A stretch of 64,000 nucleotides of DNA from positions 79,919 to 143,918 of the forward strand of contig QOAO01000009.1 of assembly GCA_003978105.1 (NCBI GenBank). The letters run 5' to 3'. Each line of letters starts with the position of its first letter. Positions within the stretch are counted from its first letter, which is position 1. A program made the position numbers and the translations under genes. This document shows, in pieces, positions 25,934-34,793 of the stretch. Under the pieces are notes generated by a model that saw only the letters and a list, made by a program, of their open reading frames with translations, was not told the origin of the DNA and did not search any database. This stretch comes from Thermovibrio sp. GTDB lineage: Bacteria; Aquificota; Desulfurobacteriia; Desulfurobacteriales; Desulfurobacteriaceae.

Positions 25934-26623
25934 ATGAAAATTATCTACATTGACAGAACAGACTCAACAAACGAGGAAGCAAAGAGAGTTCCTTTTTGCC
26001 ATGGCCTCTGTATAGTTGCAAGGGAGCAAGTGGATGGAAAGGGAAGAAGAGGTAGACGTTGGCTCTCAAAAAGGGACAAGGGACTTTACGTTTCATTCGT
26101 CCTCGAGAGACCAAGCAGAAACTTTGGAATTTCAAGTTTGGCCTTCGGTTACTCAACACTTAAAGCCCTTCTAAGATTTGGAGATGGGTTCTACTTGAAG
26201 TGGCCAAACGACGTTTATATAAACGGAAAAAAGGTTGCCGGTGTTCTTCCAGAGCTCTGCAGGGACAGGTTGGTTGTAGGAATAGGAATAAACCTAACGT
26301 ACTCAAAGGAGGAACTCAGTAACTTCCCCGTTCTGGCAACATCGCTGAGTGTTGAAGGAATAGATTTTGATAGAGATAAGCTCCTATCACTTCTCCACGG
26401 TGAAGTTGTTAAAGTTCACAGTTTGCTAAAGGAGGGGAACTTTAGTATTGAGGAGTTCGAAAGGTACTGCCCTATGATTGGAAGGGAAGTTAAAGTGGTC
26501 GAGGAGGGGAACTCCTACGTCGGGAGAGCTCTTAAAGTTGATACTGATGGAGCTCTCATTGTTGAGACGGAGGAAGGTCTTAAGAAAGTGTTTGCAGCAG
26601 ACGTTAGCGTGAGGGAGAGGTGA
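25934..26623 (+). CDS. birA: Biotin--[acetyl-CoA-carboxylase] ligase
   Basis: Attaches biotin to carboxylase carrier proteins. DRTDSTNEEAKR starts the catalytic domain, GKGRRGRRWLSKRDKGLY binds biotinyl-AMP, and LKWPNDVYINGKKVAGVL holds the catalytic Lys. A small SH3-like C-terminal domain follows (YVGRALKVDTDGALIVE). At 229 aa it lacks the N-terminal helix-turn-helix of regulatory BirA, so it is enzymatic only. No ribosome site precedes the ATG; see the shared promoter. Confidence 0.94.
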   Translation: MKIIYIDRTDSTNEEAKRVPFCHGLCIVAREQVDGKGRRGRRWLSKRDKGLYVSFVLERPSRNFGISSLAFGYSTLKALLRFGDGFYLKWPNDVYINGKKVAGVLPELCRDRLVVGIGINLTYSKEELSNFPVLATSLSVEGIDFDRDKLLSLLHGEVVKVHSLLKEGNFSIEEFERYCPMIGREVKVVEEGNSYVGRALKVDTDGALIVETEEGLKKVFAADVSVRER

Positions 26624-27291
26624 AAGAGATAGAGTTTCCAACTTACAGGGATTTGATGAAGGACAGGAGAATTCTCTACTACATTGAAAGGAGTGACTAC
26701 TTCTTGGAGAGAATGGGATACACGGACCACGGAATAAAGCACGTCGGATGGGTTGCCGAAAAGGCAAGGTGGCTGCTTATAGAGATAACAGGAGATAGGA
26801 GGAAAGCAGAACTTTCAGGAGTAGCAGGTCTCCTCCACGATGTCGGTCACATTGTTTCGAGACACAATCACGCTCAGAGCAGTGCTCTTCTTGCTTTTCA
26901 GCTCTTAAAGGGAAAAGGTTACTTGGATGATGACCTAACAGAAATAACCTTTGCAATTGGAAATCACGAGGAGGAAACGGGATTTCCCGTTACCGAGGTC
27001 TCCGCTGCCGTTGTTATTGCCGACAAGTCCCACGTCCACAGAACAAGGGTGAGAACCAGGAGAACAATTGGAGAGGACATTCACGACAGGGTCAACTACG
27101 CAGTTCTGTACAGTAACCTTGAGGTTGATAAGGTAACGAGAACTGTAAAACTCATTCTCAAAATTGATACGAGAATTTCGGACCTACTTGACTACTTCTC
27201 CATATTTCAGCCCCGAATGGAGATGTGCAGGAGGGCTACGGAGGTTTTTGGCTACAAATTCAGGCTCAGGATAAACGATACAGACCTTTAA
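26620..27291 (+). CDS. HD-domain metal-dependent phosphohydrolase
   Basis: 223 aa with one HD domain: a first His in TDHGIKHV, the HD pair in LLHDVGHIVSRH, and further metal ligands in IGNHEEETG and VIADKSHVHRTRVR. The family hydrolyses nucleotides or phosphoesters; the substrate cannot be read from the sequence. It lacks the GYP signature of c-di-GMP phosphodiesterases. Start is GTG, overlapping the birA stop by four bases (GTGA), so the two are cotranslated. Confidence 0.75.
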   Translation: MKEIEFPTYRDLMKDRRILYYIERSDYFLERMGYTDHGIKHVGWVAEKARWLLIEITGDRRKAELSGVAGLLHDVGHIVSRHNHAQSSALLAFQLLKGKGYLDDDLTEITFAIGNHEEETGFPVTEVSAAVVIADKSHVHRTRVRTRRTIGEDIHDRVNYAVLYSNLEVDKVTRTVKLILKIDTRISDLLDYFSIFQPRMEMCRRATEVFGYKFRLRINDTDL

Positions 27292-27335
27292 TTTTGTATT
27301 ATTCATGGAGCAAAGTTTAAAGGTGAGGAGTTCTT

Positions 27336-29006
27336 ATGAAAAACCTTAAGTGGAAAATACTGTTCGTTCTGATAGTCCTATTAGGTACCCTCTATATTGA
27401 TCTAACGAAGCCCATAAACTTAGGGCTTGACCTCAAAGGCGGTACCCACTTGGTTCTCCAGATTGATACGGAAAAAGCCCTTGAGAATGAGGTTTCAACG
27501 GCTCTGAGGGAGATTAAGAGGAGTTTGGAGGAGGAGAACATTCCCGTTGTATCCGCCGATAGGAGAAAAACAAACCTAGAGATTTCCTTACTATCTCCCG
27601 ACTACGTTAAACAGGCCGTTTCAAAAATAGAGGATGACTACTCAAATATGTTTAACATCAAGGTCAAGGGAAAGGAGATAGAGCTCTCACTTAAACCATC
27701 CTACAAGTCAAAGGAGATAGATAGGCTTGCAGAACAGGCCCTTGAAACGATAAGGAACAGAATAGACCAGTTGGGTGTAGCAGAACCTGTTATTGTTAGA
27801 AACGGAAAGGACAGGATTATTGTGGAGCTCCCTGGGGTTAAGAACCCAGAAAGGGCCAAGAAGGTAATTGGAAAGGTTGCAAACCTTGAATTTAAGGAAG
27901 TGGTTGATACGGCAAGGAGTGTAGGGGAACTTATAACAAAGTTGGGAGGGACGGTTCCAGAAGGGGCGAGGATTGTTGTTAAACCTTCACCATCGGGACC
28001 AACGTTCTACGAAGTCAAGAACGGAAAGGAGGAAAAACTTCCCTTCCACTCTCCTGAGGATGTGGTTAAGGCCTTCGGCGGAAAGGTACCGGATGACCAG
28101 CAGGTTTTAATTCAGGAAATTAAGAACAAATCTGGAAAGGTTGTAGCCTACAACTTCTTCATAGTTAAGAGAGAACCGATACTGACCGGAGCTTACCTTA
28201 AGGATGCCTACCCGAGTAGGGACGAAAACGGTATGCCTGCAGTGAGCTTCGTCCTAAAACCTGAGGGAGCAAGGATATTTAAAGAATACACGGCGAAACA
28301 CCTAGGAACGAGACTTGCAATCGTCCTTGACGGTAAAGTTCAGTCTGCTCCCGTAATAAGGAGCGCTATCGGTTCGAGGGGACAGATAACGGGACAGTTT
28401 TCCTATCAAGAGGCAAGGGACCTATCTATAGTTTTAAGAGCTGGAGCTCTACCTGCACCTGTGAAAATTGTTGAGGAGACAACAGTAGGACCATCCTTGG
28501 GTAAGGAGTCCGTTGAAAAAGGAATAAAGGCAGGAGTAGCAGGAATAGTTATTGTTATGCTGTTTATGCTCCTTAACTACAAGCTTGCCGGATTGGCCGC
28601 CGATTTAGCCCTCCTTATGAACGTAGTTCTCCTATGGTCCATGATGGTTCTTTTAGGAGCTACCTTAACTCTGCCAGGAATAGCTGGTTACATCTTAACC
28701 GTAGGTATGGCCGTTGATGCCAACGTAATCATATTCGAGAGAATAAAAGAGGAACTTAGAAAGGGAAGGAACCTTTTTTCCTCCGTTGAAGCAGGCTTTT
28801 CAAGAGCCTGGGGAACAATACTCGATGCCAACGTAACAACCTTAATTGCTGCAGCAGTTCTCTTTCAATTTGGAACAGGTCCTATAAAGGGTTTTGCCGT
28901 TACACTATCCTTAGGTATCCTGTCAAGTATGTTTACTGCTGTTTTCGTTACAAAGGTTATTCTTGACCTTATTGTTAAGTACAAACCTAACCTATTCAAA
29001 ATTTAG
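27336..29006 (+). CDS. secD: Protein translocase subunit SecD
   Basis: Inner-membrane partner of SecYEG that drives export with the proton or sodium gradient. One N-terminal span, then LGLDLKGGTHLVLQID, a large periplasmic domain (P1, with RNRIDQLGVAEPVIVRNGKD, split as RNRIDQLGVAEP and GKDRIIVELPG), then five spans with VGMAVDANVIIFERIKEEL. Length of 556 aa is normal. A GGTGAGGAG site precedes the ATG. secF follows after 10 bases. Confidence 0.97.
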   Translation: MKNLKWKILFVLIVLLGTLYIDLTKPINLGLDLKGGTHLVLQIDTEKALENEVSTALREIKRSLEEENIPVVSADRRKTNLEISLLSPDYVKQAVSKIEDDYSNMFNIKVKGKEIELSLKPSYKSKEIDRLAEQALETIRNRIDQLGVAEPVIVRNGKDRIIVELPGVKNPERAKKVIGKVANLEFKEVVDTARSVGELITKLGGTVPEGARIVVKPSPSGPTFYEVKNGKEEKLPFHSPEDVVKAFGGKVPDDQQVLIQEIKNKSGKVVAYNFFIVKREPILTGAYLKDAYPSRDENGMPAVSFVLKPEGARIFKEYTAKHLGTRLAIVLDGKVQSAPVIRSAIGSRGQITGQFSYQEARDLSIVLRAGALPAPVKIVEETTVGPSLGKESVEKGIKAGVAGIVIVMLFMLLNYKLAGLAADLALLMNVVLLWSMMVLLGATLTLPGIAGYILTVGMAVDANVIIFERIKEELRKGRNLFSSVEAGFSRAWGTILDANVTTLIAAAVLFQFGTGPIKGFAVTLSLGILSSMFTAVFVTKVILDLIVKYKPNLFKI

Positions 29007-29016
29007 GGAGTAGTAG

Positions 29017-29898
29017 ATGAAGAAAATTGGCTTTATAGGGAAAAGATACTTTGCCTATTTACTTTCACTGTCACTTATAGTAGGAAGCTGGCTCTACGGG
29101 ATATTTATTGTTAAACCTAAGTTTGGAATAGACTTTACAGGGGGAGTTTTAGTTCAGGTAAGGATAGATGAAAAGGATATAAATACGGAAAAAATCAGAC
29201 AGGTCTTTAAGGGAAAGATTGAAGGAATTTTGGTTCAAAACATTGAGGGTAAAAATGAGTTTCTTATCAAAGCTCCTGCTATAAAAGACCCTAATAAAAC
29301 GGCTGATTTAATAAGGGAAGTCTTAAAAGAGAAATTTAAGGATAAAGTTGAAATAAGAAGAGTTGAAATGATAGGTCCTACAATTGGTAAGGAGTTGAGG
29401 GAAAAGGGAATAATGGCCGTAATCTATGCCCTGATTGGTATTCTCATTTATGTTGCCTGGAGATTCGAGCCGATTTTTGCCTTTGGTGCAGTCCTTGCTT
29501 TGGTTCACGACGCTCTAGCAACAACGGGAGTATTTATGTCTGTAGGTAGGGAATTCAGTTTACCCGTTATTGCAGCTCTTCTAACGGTTATCGGTTACTC
29601 TATAAACGATACAATTGTTGTTTACGACAGAATCAGGGAAAATATGAAAGTTTTACTGAGAAGTAAGCCCTTTGAGGAAATTGTTAATGACAGTATAAAC
29701 CAAACACTCTCAAGAACCTTAATAACATCTCTAACCACTCTATTTGTTGTTTTTTGTCTCTACATGTTTGGAGGAGGTGTAATAAACGACTTTGCCTTCG
29801 TTCTCCTTGTAGGTATAACGGTAGGTACCTATTCCTCAATCTTTATTGCAAGTGCTTTGGTTGTTGATTGGTACAGATACGTTAAGAAGGAAAAATGA
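29017..29898 (+). CDS. secF: Protein translocase subunit SecF
   Basis: Partner of SecD. N-terminal span, IDFTGGVLVQVRID, a short periplasmic domain, then five spans with GREFSLPVIAALLTVIGYSINDTIVVYDRIREN (read as SINDTIVVYDRI) and NQTLSRTLITSLTTL. Length of 293 aa is normal. It overlaps the next permease start by four bases (ATGA), coupling protein export with the LPS-export permeases. Confidence 0.97.
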   Translation: MKKIGFIGKRYFAYLLSLSLIVGSWLYGIFIVKPKFGIDFTGGVLVQVRIDEKDINTEKIRQVFKGKIEGILVQNIEGKNEFLIKAPAIKDPNKTADLIREVLKEKFKDKVEIRRVEMIGPTIGKELREKGIMAVIYALIGILIYVAWRFEPIFAFGAVLALVHDALATTGVFMSVGREFSLPVIAALLTVIGYSINDTIVVYDRIRENMKVLLRSKPFEEIVNDSINQTLSRTLITSLTTLFVVFCLYMFGGGVINDFAFVLLVGITVGTYSSIFIASALVVDWYRYVKKEK

Positions 29899-30974
29899 AG
29901 ACTCTTTACAGGTACATTTTCTATGAACTGTTTAAAACGGTAATCTTCACCTTTTTACTGTTTCTATTTGTAATACTGATTGATAGGGCCTCTCAAATAG
30001 CGGAAACTGTTATAGGTCAGGGAGTTTCTTTTACAGAGTTTCTCTCTGTTTTAGTAAAAACCCTTCCTGCCTTTTTTGGAGTTGTTATTTCTGTGTCCTT
30101 TGTGATTTCAGTCTTAATCGTATTTCTCCAGATGGAGAGCAACAATGAAATTACCGTTTTAAGGTCCTGCGGTGTCAGTATTAGCCAGATATCCATTCCC
30201 GTCCTTCTGTTAGGCATTCTCTTTTCACTCTTTTCTCTCTACTCTACGATGTACTTAGCTCCAAAAAGCAACGTTGCTGTTAAGAAGGAGATTGAGGAAC
30301 TTGTAAAGAAGAAGCTAACTATGAGTATAACTCCAAAGAACTTCTCGTCAAACTTTCCTGGAGTTACGTTCTACGTGGATAGAATCTTTCCTAAACAGGG
30401 ACTAATCGAAAACTTTATGGTCTCACTTGATAGAAAGGATAAATTCATAGTAATATTTGGAAGAGAAGGCGGTTTAAGGACTGAGAACAATACGGTTTTT
30501 TTGGACATCTACAACGGAACTGCTCAGGTTTTAAACTGGGAAAAGCCGGAGGAGTTTCAGTTTTTAAAGTTTAAAAACTATACACTGGAGCTCTACAAGT
30601 TTTCCGAAGGCGAAAAGTTTGAAGCTAAAAAGTACAAAACGCTAAGCCAACTTTTAAAGAAAAGGGATTCCGAGAGTTTAACAGAAATCCTAAAGAGGTT
30701 ATCCTTATCCCTATCCTCCCTAATTGTGGGAATTCTGATTTTCTCAGTATCCGTTTCGCTTCCAAGGGGAGCTTACGGAATGGGAATTATCATAAGTCTA
30801 ACTGTAATTGTTCTCTACTACGTTCTGTACGTTTTCTCAAAGAAGCTTGCTCTAAGCTCGAATTTTCCTCCTCTAACCCTTCTTCCGGATTTAGTATTCG
30901 GAGTTCTCTCCTCCATTTTTTACTACCTTGCAGTTAAGGAAAAAATTAGGATTTACGCAGGAACGAGATGGTAA
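29895..30974 (+). CDS. lptF: LptF/LptG-family LPS export permease (first copy)
   Basis: 359 aa; three N-terminal spans, a periplasmic beta-jellyroll domain (about 140-260), then three C-terminal spans. LYRYIFYELFKTVIFTF and MESNNEITVLRSCGVSISQI are typical of LptF/LptG. With LptG and LptB it extracts lipopolysaccharide from the inner membrane; lptB is not in the window. Assignment as LptF rather than LptG rests on gene order. It overlaps the second copy by seven bases. Confidence 0.87.
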   Translation: MKTLYRYIFYELFKTVIFTFLLFLFVILIDRASQIAETVIGQGVSFTEFLSVLVKTLPAFFGVVISVSFVISVLIVFLQMESNNEITVLRSCGVSISQISIPVLLLGILFSLFSLYSTMYLAPKSNVAVKKEIEELVKKKLTMSITPKNFSSNFPGVTFYVDRIFPKQGLIENFMVSLDRKDKFIVIFGREGGLRTENNTVFLDIYNGTAQVLNWEKPEEFQFLKFKNYTLELYKFSEGEKFEAKKYKTLSQLLKKRDSESLTEILKRLSLSLSSLIVGILIFSVSVSLPRGAYGMGIIISLTVIVLYYVLYVFSKKLALSSNFPPLTLLPDLVFGVLSSIFYYLAVKEKIRIYAGTRW

Positions 30975-32023
30975 AGATTTTAGATAGGTACGTTTTCTCT
31001 GAGGGGCTGAAGCTTCTGTTTTTGACACTGTTAACGTTTCTAACAATATTCGGAATAATAGACTTTGTGAGTCACATCAGTATTTCAATGAAACTTGGAC
31101 TTAAGTCTGAGCTCCAGTTCATATCTGGCAGGTTTCCACTTTACACCGTTAGAGTTTTACCTATAGCAGTTCTAATCTCAACCGTGGTAACTCTCTCTCG
31201 ATTTTCGTCAACGAGTGAACTAACGGTTATCAGGGCCCTCGGGATAAGTACCTATAGATTCTCAGTTCCTCTTTTCGTCTTGGCTCTTCTCTCCTCACTT
31301 TTCTCACTCCTCGTTCACGAGCTTTTTGTTCCAAAGGGGTTGAAGGTTTCCTCGGAAATTGAGAGAAAGATGGAAAGGGCTAGCCCTAAAGAGGCAAGTG
31401 AGGTCTGGTTTAAAAGTGGGAGTAGGAAATTCGTGTTTATAAGGAAGTTGGACGTAAAGGAGAGAAGGGGAAGGTGGGGAAGTGTTATAGAGGAGGAGAA
31501 CTTTCAACCTACAAGGAGAATCGATGGAAGGGAGGTTTTCTATGAAGGTAACGGAGTTTGGAAGTTTAAAGACGTTTTTATAAGGGATTTAAATAAATTA
31601 AAAACTGAGAGGTTAAACGAACTTTCACTCAACTTAGGTGTTGATATTAAGGATTTAAAGTCGTCAGGAACACTGCCGGAGGCTAAGAGCTTAAGTGAGT
31701 TGTTTATAACCATTAAGAGGCTTGAAAGATTGGGTTATGATACGAGACAATTTCAGATGGAGCTCTATTCAAAATTAGCAATATCCCTCTATTCCTTGGT
31801 TGTAACCCTTATTGGAATACCCTTTGGTGTTTTTAATCCGAGGAACAGAAAAGGATACACGGTATTGATTGTAAGTACCCTAATCGTTCTAATGTGGGTT
31901 ACAACGTCGCTCTTTATAAGTTTAGGAAAGAGTGGAGCTCTGCCACCAATTTATGCATCCTTTGCTCCCTTAATTCTCTTCACTTCACTAGGTCTTATAC
32001 TCTTCGGAAGGGTTGAGACGTGA
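30968..32023 (+). CDS. lptG: LptF/LptG-family LPS export permease (second copy)
   Basis: 351 aa with the same layout: KILDRYVFSEGLKLLFLTLL at the N-terminus, STSELTVIRALGISTYRFSVP after the third span, and a jellyroll domain in which WRFKD-like strands occur. Three terminal spans follow, with SLVVTLIGIPFGVFNPRNRKG. It forms a heterodimer with the preceding protein. It overlaps the endonuclease V start by four bases (GTGA). Confidence 0.88.
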   Translation: MVKILDRYVFSEGLKLLFLTLLTFLTIFGIIDFVSHISISMKLGLKSELQFISGRFPLYTVRVLPIAVLISTVVTLSRFSSTSELTVIRALGISTYRFSVPLFVLALLSSLFSLLVHELFVPKGLKVSSEIERKMERASPKEASEVWFKSGSRKFVFIRKLDVKERRGRWGSVIEEENFQPTRRIDGREVFYEGNGVWKFKDVFIRDLNKLKTERLNELSLNLGVDIKDLKSSGTLPEAKSLSELFITIKRLERLGYDTRQFQMELYSKLAISLYSLVVTLIGIPFGVFNPRNRKGYTVLIVSTLIVLMWVTTSLFISLGKSGALPPIYASFAPLILFTSLGLILFGRVET

Positions 32024-32715
32024 GGTTTTCCTTCAAGAAGGCGGAGAGGGCTCAAAGGGAGCTCCTTAAAAAACTAAAACTCAGACCACTTGAAAAGGAG
32101 ATAAAACTCATTGGAGGATGTGATTTAACCTTTATTGACCCTTATAAGAACCCAACAGTTGGAATTGGAGCATTTGTAATTCTCGAGTTTCCAAGTTTAA
32201 AAGTAGTTGAGAAAACTTATGACACAATGGAGGTAAAGGTTCCATACGTTCCGGGATTTCTGGCCTTCCGTGAGGTTCCACTTTTGGTCAAAACCTACTT
32301 AAAACTAAAAAATAAGCCTGATTTGGTGGTTATTGACGGACACGGAATAGCCCATCCAAGAAGGCTTGGAATAGCTACACACTTTGGAATCGTTATGAAC
32401 GTACCTACGATAGGGTGTGCAAAGAAGATTCTCCACGGAAAATTTGAGGAAGCCTGCGAAAAGGCAGGCTGCAGTTCACCTATCGTTGATCCAAAAACTA
32501 AAGAAATTCTCGGATATGCCGTTAGGATGAGGGACAGAGTTAAACCCGTTTTTGTCTCTCCGGGAAATCTGATAACTCCTGAGGAGTCCCTTGAAATTGT
32601 TCTAAAACTTGGAAGGGGTTATAAGCTTCCTGAACCTACGAGACTTGCCCATAATTACCTTCAAAAAGTTAGAAAGGGTATAATACAGCGCAAATTAGAA
32701 AGGACGGAGGAGTGA
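32020..32715 (+). CDS. nfi: Endonuclease V
   Basis: Cuts DNA near deaminated bases such as hypoxanthine, the main damage from adenine deamination at high temperature. IGGCDLTFID carries the first catalytic Asp; VPGFLAFREVPLLV and DLVVIDGHGIAHPRRLGIATHFG (read as VIDGHGIAHPRRLG) are the family core. Length of 231 aa is normal. Start is GTG. It follows the lpt genes and precedes ndk by one base, so it may share their transcript. Confidence 0.93.
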   Translation: MRFSFKKAERAQRELLKKLKLRPLEKEIKLIGGCDLTFIDPYKNPTVGIGAFVILEFPSLKVVEKTYDTMEVKVPYVPGFLAFREVPLLVKTYLKLKNKPDLVVIDGHGIAHPRRLGIATHFGIVMNVPTIGCAKKILHGKFEEACEKAGCSSPIVDPKTKEILGYAVRMRDRVKPVFVSPGNLITPEESLEIVLKLGRGYKLPEPTRLAHNYLQKVRKGIIQRKLERTEE

Positions 32716-32716
32716 A

Positions 32717-33145
32717 ATGGCAGTTGAGAGGACTCTTGTAATTGTAAAACCCGATGCTGTTAAGAAGAATGCAGTTGGAGACATCGTTAGAATTCTACAG
32801 GAGAACGACTTGAAGCTCTTGGCAATTAAGATGGTTCACCTTTCAAAGGAACAGGCTAAAAAGTTTTACATAGTCCATAAGGAGAGACCATTTTACGATG
32901 AACTTACAGACTTCATGTCATCCGGCCCCTGTGTTCCTATGGTTCTTGAGGGAGAAAATGCGATAAGCAAAGTAAGGGAAATCATAGGAGCTACAGACCC
33001 TGCCAAAGCTGCAGAAGGAACTATTAGGAAAAAGTACGGAACTGATGTTGGGAGAAACGCGGTTCATGCATCGGACTCTCCCGAATCTGCAAGCTACGAA
33101 ATTCCCTTCTTCTTTAACCAACTTGAAATTCATGACCAGTACTAA
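32717..33145 (+). CDS. ndk: Nucleoside diphosphate kinase
   Basis: Balances nucleoside triphosphate pools. ERTLVIVKPDAVKKN at the N-terminus; the active-site His is in RNAVHASDSPESA, and MSSGPCVPMVLEGENAI lies between. 142 aa is normal. A GGAGGAG site precedes the ATG. The TAA stop forms part of a hairpin (33143-33163). Confidence 0.97.
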   Translation: MAVERTLVIVKPDAVKKNAVGDIVRILQENDLKLLAIKMVHLSKEQAKKFYIVHKERPFYDELTDFMSSGPCVPMVLEGENAISKVREIIGATDPAKAAEGTIRKKYGTDVGRNAVHASDSPESASYEIPFFFNQLEIHDQY

Positions 33146-33163
33146 GGGGGTATTTCCCCCTTA
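33143..33163 (+). terminator. Hairpin at the end of ndk
   Basis: TAAGGGGG and CCCCCTTA pair perfectly (8 bp) around TATTT. The ndk stop codon is the first three bases of the stem. Only TT follows before AAACC, so it is a weak intrinsic terminator; it may attenuate readthrough or protect the mRNA end. Confidence 0.5.
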
Positions 33164-33185
33164 TTAAACCGATTTGGGAGAATTT

Positions 33186-34010
33186 ATGGACGATAGTTTC
33201 AGTTTACTGGGACTGGACAAGGAGCTCTGTGAAAGGGCAGTTGATGAAGGAGAGGAAGTAACAGTTAAACATTACGTTTTTGACGACCTATTGGATACAT
33301 CAGAAAAGTTAACCTGTGGTCACTTAGAAGTTGATGAAAATTTTTCAATCTTTAATTACCTCTTAAAAAAGGAAAAACTATCCTTCTTTTCAAGGTCTGA
33401 AGAAATTCCCCTTGGCTGTTATGTAGGTTATAAGAATGGAAGTCTCTTTACCTTTGAGGACTTTAACTTTAAAATCCAATCGTTGGATGAGTTCACACTT
33501 TTGGTTGAGGCAATAGAGGTCACAACCGGCAACGCCTTTCACTTTGAACTCTGTAACTTGTGTCAACTTCCCGAGAAACTATCAAGCGAAATGGACGTTG
33601 CCTTAACTATTTACTCAAACAGGGTAAAAAAACTTCCTCCCATCTCTCACTTTGACCAAGTAGTGGATGAAAATAGGGAGCTCCTAAAATTAGCTATAAA
33701 GGGAAACGAAAAAGCCAGAGAGAAATTGGAAAGGAGTTTAGGAGAGGAGGGAACAGTTAGACTTTTAAGGGAGTTTTTCCAAAAGCCTGAGGAACTCTTT
33801 GATACCTGCATTCTTTCAGATAGGGAAAACTACACAGTAATCGGAATAATTACCTCTGTATCAGAAATTGGCTTTGAAGGTAAATCCCTTTACTCTGTTG
33901 ACCTCTTTTCTGAGGACTTAGAGCTGAAACTCCTTACTCCTGAATACCCTTTAAGTGAAGGAGACAGATTATTAGCAGTTGGTAAAATGTACGGCATGGC
34001 CGCTGTTTAG
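33186..34010 (+). CDS. Conserved-looking protein of unknown function
   Basis: 274 aa, acidic, soluble, no signal or membrane span, no family I recognise. Start taken at ATG 33186, with GGGAG eight bases upstream; a TTG 12 bases earlier lacks a site. Two cysteine pairs stand out: CGHLEVD near residue 45 and LCNLCQLPE near residue 125. The N-terminal half is mixed alpha/beta and the middle has a helical segment (NRELLKLAIKGNEKAREKLE). The C-terminal 65 residues are strand-rich (YTVIGIITSVSEIGFEGKSL) and end KMYGMAAV, which may be an OB-like fold. It lies between ndk and a FAH-family enzyme. Confidence 0.6.
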   Translation: MDDSFSLLGLDKELCERAVDEGEEVTVKHYVFDDLLDTSEKLTCGHLEVDENFSIFNYLLKKEKLSFFSRSEEIPLGCYVGYKNGSLFTFEDFNFKIQSLDEFTLLVEAIEVTTGNAFHFELCNLCQLPEKLSSEMDVALTIYSNRVKKLPPISHFDQVVDENRELLKLAIKGNEKAREKLERSLGEEGTVRLLREFFQKPEELFDTCILSDRENYTVIGIITSVSEIGFEGKSLYSVDLFSEDLELKLLTPEYPLSEGDRLLAVGKMYGMAAV

Positions 34011-34019
34011 GAGGGAAAG

Positions 34020-34793
34020 TTGAAGGTAGGAAGGTTTAAGTACGGGGATAGGACAATCTTCGGACTTATAAGGGGAAAGGAGATTCTTCCCTTGAAGGAA
34101 AGAAGAGTTTCTGAACTTATGGAGGGTGTTACACCCGAGGGAGAGCCTCTATCCTTTAAGGATGTGAAGTTCCTGTCTCCAACGAGGCCAACAAAAATTG
34201 TTGCAGTTGGTCTTAACTACAAAGCCCATGCAGAGGAGATGGGAAAGCCCATTCCTGAGGAGCCCCTCATTTTCCTCAAACCCTCAACAGCTGTGATATC
34301 GAACAAGATGAAGATTGTTCTTCCAAAGATGTCAAATAGGGTTGACTATGAAGGGGAACTTGTCGTAGTTATTGGGAGAAAGTGTAGAAAAGTATCCCCT
34401 GAAGAAGCTAAAGAGTATATATTGGGATACTCCTGTTTTAACGATGTAACGGCAAGGGATTTGCAGAAGAAAGACGTCCAATATACGAGAGCAAAGTCCT
34501 TTGACACATTTGCTCCTTACGGCCCATGGATTAATACGGATATCGACCCGATAGGACTTAGGATTGAAACGAGGGTCAACGGGAAGGTAAGACAAAGGGG
34601 AAACACCGAAGATATGATATTTTCCCCCTTTGAGCTCGTTTCCTTTGTTTCTCAAGTCATGACACTCTTACCTGGAGATGTAATCTCGACGGGAACCCCT
34701 CCGGGAGTAGGTCCCCTAAATTCTGATGATAGGGTAGAGGTTGAGATTGAGGGAATAGGAACTCTCATTAACTACGTTGTTCCAGAGGATTAG
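34020..34793 (+). CDS. Fumarylacetoacetate hydrolase-family protein
   Basis: 257 aa. [18 protein letters not shown] and [11 protein letters not shown] open the family core; metal ligands are in [12 protein letters not shown] (Glu pair) and [13 protein letters not shown] (Asp); [14 protein letters not shown] is the C-terminal signature. Members act on 2-oxo-acid substrates (isomerase, hydratase, acylpyruvase or oxaloacetate decarboxylase). The exact substrate is unknown; an oxaloacetate tautomerase or decarboxylase role would fit an rTCA organism but is only inference. Start is TTG after GGAGGGAAAG. The stop overlaps the convergent helicase stop. Confidence 0.85.
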   Translation: MKVGRFKYGDRTIFGLIRGKEILPLKERRVSELMEGVTPEGEPLSFKDVKFLSPTRPTKIVAVGLNYKAHAEEMGKPIPEEPLIFLKPSTAVISNKMKIVLPKMSNRVDYEGELVVVIGRKCRKVSPEEAKEYILGYSCFNDVTARDLQKKDVQYTRAKSFDTFAPYGPWINTDIDPIGLRIETRVNGKVRQRGNTEDMIFSPFELVSFVSQVMTLLPGDVISTGTPPGVGPLNSDDRVEVEIEGIGTLINYVVPED

